Below, in pieces: positions 31,027 through 34,028 of a stretch of 34,028 nt of DNA (position 1 is its first letter; each line of letters begins with the position of its first letter). The stretch comes from Arenimonas metalli CF5-1 (lineage in GTDB: Bacteria > Pseudomonadota > Gammaproteobacteria > Xanthomonadales > Xanthomonadaceae). The position numbers were made by a program, and so were the translations under genes. The DNA is taken from the NCBI RefSeq assembly GCF_000747155.1, contig NZ_AVCK01000029.1, positions 1-34,028 of the forward strand. The letters are read 5' to 3'. The notes under the pieces were generated by a model. It worked only from the letters and a program-made list of their open reading frames with translations, had not been told where the DNA came from and did no database searches.

Positions 31027-31854
31027 TCAACCCCTGCGATCGCGCACGATGAACTTCTGGGTGCGCTTGTTCTTGCGCGTCTTGTAACCCTTCGCCGGCG
31101 TGCCCCACGGGGACACCGGGTGCGGGTTGCCCTGGCCAGCCTTGGCCTCGCCACCGCCGTGCGGATGGTCGACCGGGTTCATGGCGGCGCCGCGGACGGT
31201 CGGCTTGACGCCGCGCCAACGCTTCGCACCGGCCTTGCCCAGCTTCTCGAGGTTGTGCTCGACGTTGCCGACTTCACCAATGGTGGCGCGGCAGTCGGCC
31301 GGCACCTTGCGCATCTCGCCGGAGCGGAGGCGCAGGGTGGCGTAGCCGCCGTCGCGGGAGATCAGCTGGGCGCCGGCGCCAGCGGCGCGGGCCAGCTGGG
31401 CACCCTTGCCCGGCTTCATCTCGACGCAATGCACGGTCGAACCCACCGGCATGTTGCGCAGCGGCAGGCTGTTGCCGGTCTTGATCGGCGCATCCTTGCC
31501 GGCGATGACCTGGTCGCCCTGCACCAGGCCCTTCGGGGCGATGATGTAGCGGCGCTCGCCATCGGCGTAGCACAGCAGCGCGATGTGCGCGGTGCGATTC
31601 GGATCGTACTCGACGCGCTCGACACGGGCGGGGATGCCCTCCTTGTCGCGCTTGAAGTCGATCAGGCGGTAATGCTGCTTGTGGCCACCGCCGATGTGGC
31701 GGGTGGTGATGCGGCCGTAGTTGTTACGACCGCCGCTCTTGCTCTGCTTTTCGACCAGCGATTCCAGCGGGCCGCCCTTGTGCAGGCCGGCGGTGGAGAC
31801 GCGCACCATGGCGCGGCGGCCAGGCGAGGTCGGCTTGAAAGTCTGTAGTGCCAT
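31027..31854 (-). CDS. rplB: 50S ribosomal protein L2
   Basis: L2 is needed for subunit joining and supports the peptidyl-transferase centre. The 275-residue protein has the N-terminal OB part, [20 protein letters not shown], and the C-terminal loop [19 protein letters not shown] with the conserved His (HPHGGGE). It is of normal length. Confidence 0.98.
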   Translation of the reverse strand: MALQTFKPTSPGRRAMVRVSTAGLHKGGPLESLVEKQSKSGGRNNYGRITTRHIGGGHKQHYRLIDFKRDKEGIPARVERVEYDPNRTAHIALLCYADGERRYIIAPKGLVQGDQVIAGKDAPIKTGNSLPLRNMPVGSTVHCVEMKPGKGAQLARAAGAGAQLISRDGGYATLRLRSGEMRKVPADCRATIGEVGNVEHNLEKLGKAGAKRWRGVKPTVRGAAMNPVDHPHGGGEAKAGQGNPHPVSPWGTPAKGYKTRKNKRTQKFIVRDRRG

Positions 31855-31864
31855 GGGTAATGCC

Positions 31865-32161
31865 TCAGGCCTTGGCCATCACGTCGATCGACTGGCCATC
31901 GGCCAGGCGAACGTATGCTTTGCGCCAGTCGCCGCGACGGCCGGCGCGCGAACGGAAGGTCTTGCTCTTGCCCTTCACGTTCAACACGTTGACCGCTTCG
32001 ACCTTGACGTTGAACAGCGACTCGACGGCGGACTTGACGTCGGCCTTGGTCGCAGTCGTCGCCACTTCGAAGACGTACTGGTTGCTCTGCTCCTGGATGC
32101 GCGCAGTCTTTTCAGACACGCGCGGCGCGCGGATCACGCCGAGGATCTTGATGTTGCTCAT
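31865..32161 (-). CDS. rplW: 50S ribosomal protein L23
   Basis: L23 is the docking site for trigger factor and SRP at the tunnel exit. The start ATG at 32161 overlaps the rplD stop (ATGA) and gives 98 residues; a GTG three codons earlier is possible. Seen: [24 protein letters not shown], the [20 protein letters not shown] hairpin loop, and the basic tail. Confidence 0.97.
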   Translation of the reverse strand: MSNIKILGVIRAPRVSEKTARIQEQSNQYVFEVATTATKADVKSAVESLFNVKVEAVNVLNVKGKSKTFRSRAGRRGDWRKAYVRLADGQSIDVMAKA

Positions 32162-32760
32162 GCCAGCCACTCCTCGACCTTCTTGACCGCTTCCGCAGTC
32201 ATGATCACGTACTCGGCACCGACCAGGGCGACCGGGTCCAGGCCCTGGACGTCGCGGACCTGCACGTACGGCAGGTTGCGGGCGGCCAGGAACAGGGCGT
32301 CGGAGCCGTCCTCGGTGACGATCAGCGGACGGGCGATGCCCATCTCGTTCAACTTGGCGACCAGCGCCTTGGTCTTGGCCTCGGCGACGTCGAACGAATC
32401 GACGACCTTCAGGCGACCCTGGCGGTTGAGCTCCGAGATGATCGCGCAGACCGCGGCGCGGTACATCTTGCGGTTCACCTTCTGGGCGAAGTTGCGCGGC
32501 TTGGCGGCGAACGTCACGCCACCACCGACGAAGATCGGGGCGCGGTAGTCACCGTGGCGGGCACCGCCGCCCTTCTGCTTCTTGAACTTCTTGGTCGTGC
32601 CGGAGACTTCCGAGCGCGTCAGCTGGGCCTTGGTGCCTGCACGGCCGGCGTTGCGGAACGCAACCACCACCTGGTGCACCAGATCCTCGCTAAATTCGCG
32701 ACCAAACACGGCGTCGGAGACCGACAGCGGCTTGGCGCTTCCAATAACGGCGAGTTCCAT
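32158..32760 (-). CDS. rplD: 50S ribosomal protein L4
   Basis: L4 reaches the tunnel and, in E. coli, represses the S10 operon at transcription and translation through its leader. The 200-residue protein shows the central loop [21 protein letters not shown] and [19 protein letters not shown], a family mark. It ends in the rplW start (ATGA overlap). Whether it also regulates here is open; see the S10 leader hairpin. Confidence 0.98.
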   Translation of the reverse strand: MELAVIGSAKPLSVSDAVFGREFSEDLVHQVVVAFRNAGRAGTKAQLTRSEVSGTTKKFKKQKGGGARHGDYRAPIFVGGGVTFAAKPRNFAQKVNRKMYRAAVCAIISELNRQGRLKVVDSFDVAEAKTKALVAKLNEMGIARPLIVTEDGSDALFLAARNLPYVQVRDVQGLDPVALVGAEYVIMTAEAVKKVEEWLA

Positions 32761-32770
32761 TACTTACTCC

Positions 32771-33418
32771 TCAACCTTTGCTCGTCGGACGGACGACGAC
32801 GTCGCCGCCCGGCGCACCGGGAACGGAACCCTTCACCGCGATCAGGCCGCGCTCGGCGTCGACCTTGACCACTTCGAGGTTCTGCATGGTCTGGTTCTCG
32901 GCACCCATGTGGCCGGACATCTTCTTGCCCGGGAACACGCGGCCCGGCGTCTGGCGCTGGCCGATGGAGCCCGGCGAGCGGTGCGACAGCGAGTTACCGT
33001 GGGTGGCGTCGCCCATCTTGAAGTTCCAGCGCTTGATCGTGCCCTGGAAGCCCTTGCCCTTGGTGACGCCGGCGACGTCGACCATCTGGCCCACGGCGAA
33101 GATGTCAGCCTTGATCTCGGCGCCGACCTGGTAGTTGCCCGCGTCCTTGTCGGCGATGCGGAACTCCCACAGGCCACGGCCGGCTTCGACCTTCGCCTTG
33201 GCGAAGTGGCCCGACAGCGGCTTGTTGACCAGCGCGGCGCGCTTGGTGCCGGCGGTGACCTGCACGGCGGTGTAGCCGTCGTTCTCGACGGTCTTGATCT
33301 GGGTGATGCGATTCGGGCTGGCCTCGATCACGGTCACCGGGATGGAACGGCCATCCTCGGTGAAGATGCGGCTCATGCCCGCCTTGCGGCCCACGATTCC
33401 AATGTTTTTGGTGGTCAT
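32771..33418 (-). CDS. rplC: 50S ribosomal protein L3
   Basis: L3 is an early assembly protein near the A-site. The 215-residue protein shows [25 protein letters not shown], the signature [27 protein letters not shown], and [17 protein letters not shown] with the Gln-rich loop (IGQRQTPG) methylated by PrmB in E. coli. 10-base gaps flank it. Confidence 0.98.
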   Translation of the reverse strand: MTTKNIGIVGRKAGMSRIFTEDGRSIPVTVIEASPNRITQIKTVENDGYTAVQVTAGTKRAALVNKPLSGHFAKAKVEAGRGLWEFRIADKDAGNYQVGAEIKADIFAVGQMVDVAGVTKGKGFQGTIKRWNFKMGDATHGNSLSHRSPGSIGQRQTPGRVFPGKKMSGHMGAENQTMQNLEVVKVDAERGLIAVKGSVPGAPGGDVVVRPTSKG

Positions 33419-33428
33419 GGTCGTTGCC

Positions 33429-33740
33429 TCAGGTCAGCTTGATCTGGACGTCGACGCCGGCCGCGAGCTCGAGCTTCATGAGCGCGTCAACGGTCTTGTC
33501 ATTGGGGTCGACGATGTCCAGCACGCGCTTGTGGGTGCGGGTCTCGTACTGGTCGCGCGCGTCCTTGTCGACGTGCGGCGACACCAGCACGGTGTAGCGT
33601 TCGATCTTGGTCGGCAGCGGGATCGGGCCGCGCACCTGCGCGCCGGTCCGCTTGGCCGTCTCCACGATTTCGGAAGCCGAACGATCAATCAGGCGATGAT
33701 CGTAGGCCTTGAGCCGAATCCGGATCTTCTGGTCCGCCAT
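33429..33740 (-). CDS. rpsJ: 30S ribosomal protein S10
   Basis: S10 is in the 30S head and also is the NusE antitermination factor. The 103-residue protein (exact family length) starts at 33740 with [19 protein letters not shown] and shows [22 protein letters not shown] and the [13 protein letters not shown] block. A longer frame to 33887 runs through the leader hairpin and promoter and is not used. It opens the S10 operon. Confidence 0.98.
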   Translation of the reverse strand: MADQKIRIRLKAYDHRLIDRSASEIVETAKRTGAQVRGPIPLPTKIERYTVLVSPHVDKDARDQYETRTHKRVLDIVDPNDKTVDALMKLELAAGVDVQIKLT

Positions 33741-33811
33741 GGCGAATTCCTTGTTTCGGTAAAGAGCGTCGGAATCAGGGGCTTTGCGCCCTGGTTCCCG
33801 TGGAAAACAAA

Positions 33812-33839
33812 CTCGGCGGACCATGTCTGGTCCACCGAG
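33812..33839 (-). other. Terminator-like hairpin at the 5' end of the S10 leader
   Basis: A 12-bp stem (33812-33823 with 33828-33839; one G-U pair in RNA, tetraloop GACA) is followed on the minus strand by TTTGTTTT. The -10 box of the main predicted promoter ends only 6 bases upstream, so the transcript would begin at or within a base or two of this stem. It looks like an attenuator or a protective 5' hairpin. Confidence 0.7.
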
Positions 33840-33845
33840 CAAGAA

Positions 33846-33875
33846 AGTATAGCTTGTGTTAAACCACCCTGTAAA
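33846..33875 (-). promoter_or_regulatory. Main S10 operon promoter
   Basis: On the minus strand TTTACA (-35, 33870-33875, five of six consensus bases) and TATACT (-10, 33846-33851, five of six) are 18 bases apart. The predicted start of RNA is about 33839, giving a leader of roughly 100 bases before rpsJ. The promoter lies within a 15-bp dyad (33856-33889). Confidence 0.75.
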
Positions 33876-33889
33876 GGGTTGTTTCACAC
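33856..33889. repeat. Imperfect 15-bp inverted repeat over the S10 -35 box
   Basis: Arms 33856-33870 and 33875-33889 are complementary at 13 of 15 positions, with a 4-base centre. The -35 box and most of the -35/-10 spacer fall within it. It could be an operator, a weak terminator for tuf, or both. Confidence 0.65.
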
Positions 33890-33950
33890 AGCTTCGACCG
33901 TCCTGGCCGCGAACACGAGGGGCGTCCTGCCCCTCATTTCGTATGTGGGC

Positions 33951-33964
33951 CGCCCCTGGGGGCG
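33951..33964 (-). other. GC-rich hairpin after tuf
   Basis: CGCCCC/GGGGCG (33951-33956 with 33959-33964) forms a short stem 22 bases after the tuf stop, and a second GAGGGGC/GCCCCTC stem lies at about 33917-33935. Neither is followed by a T run on the minus strand, so they are at best weak terminators. Confidence 0.4.
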
Positions 33965-33976
33965 ACCGAGCCGCGC

Positions 33977-34005
33977 ACTATACGCTTACTTGATGACCTT
34001 CGCAA
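33977..34005 (-). promoter_or_regulatory. Possible second S10 promoter at the 3' end of tuf
   Basis: On the minus strand TTGCGA (34000-34005, four of six consensus bases) and TATAGT (33977-33982, five of six) are exactly 17 bases apart, with the -35 in the last codons of tuf and the -10 just after its stop. A transcript from it would run through the downstream dyad into rpsJ. Confidence 0.4.
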
Positions 34006-34028
34006 CCACGCCGGCGCCGACGGTGCGG
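33986..34028 (-). CDS. tuf: Elongation factor Tu, C-terminal end (partial)
   Basis: The last bases of the window, read on the minus strand, encode RTVGAGVVAKVIK followed by TAA. This is the well-known C-terminus of EF-Tu, which brings aminoacyl-tRNA to the ribosome. The rest lies beyond the window edge. tuf directly upstream of rpsJ fits the str-S10 order of many Gammaproteobacteria. Confidence 0.95.
   Translation of the reverse strand, partial: RTVGAGVVAKVIK

Overview
The window is about 34 kb of high-GC DNA that looks like a chromosomal core region of a Xanthomonadaceae/Lysobacteraceae gammaproteobacterium (Lysobacter/Luteimonas-like). The main reasons are the RpoA and ribosomal protein sequences, the gene order tuf, S10-spc-alpha, rplQ, and a Lysobacter-type inverted-repeat element at 5868-5930. 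This assignment rests on remembered family sequences, not on a search. I see no tRNA, rRNA, CRISPR array, insertion sequence or phage gene.

Left part (1-10223). An OmpA-family porin-like gene (minus) ends at a textbook terminator. The methylcitrate cycle genes follow in two pieces: prpD (minus) is separated from prpC and prpB (minus) by a divergent fadH-like 2,4-dienoyl-CoA reductase and a SleB-type cell-wall hydrolase (both plus). Directly upstream of prpB-prpC, on the same strand, lie malate dehydrogenase and an aspartate-type aminotransferase. Both can make oxaloacetate, the co-substrate of PrpC. Propionyl-CoA removal, oxaloacetate supply and unsaturated fatty-acid oxidation are therefore side by side.

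Middle part (10354-19998). A tight three-gene plus-strand operon encodes an exported protein of unknown function, a periplasmic M48 metalloprotease with a TPR-like tail, and a lipoprotein. The genes overlap at their start/stop codons. After it come a cyclophilin (minus), typA/bipA, a TSUP membrane transporter and a lipid-anchored amidase (all plus), then class II DAHP synthase and dsbB (minus).

Right part (20122-34028). One long minus-strand ribosomal block reads, in transcription order: 3' end of tuf, rpsJ rplC rplD rplW rplB rpsS rplV rpsC rplP rpmC rpsQ rplN rplX rplE rpsN rpsH rplF rplR rpsE rpmD rplO secY, then rpsM rpsK rpsD rpoA rplQ. rpmJ (L36) is not between secY and rpsM. The block is very compact except for a few gaps that hold hairpins or promoters: 245 nt before rpsJ, 249 nt before rpsM, 92 nt before rpsE and 65 nt before rpsH.

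Most of the window is ordinary housekeeping sequence. The points most worth a second look are the S10 promoter buried in a 15-bp dyad with a terminator-like hairpin at the predicted mRNA 5' end, the split methylcitrate locus with its mdh/aminotransferase partners, the REP-like double hairpin acting as terminator beside prpC, and the uncharacterised envelope operon.
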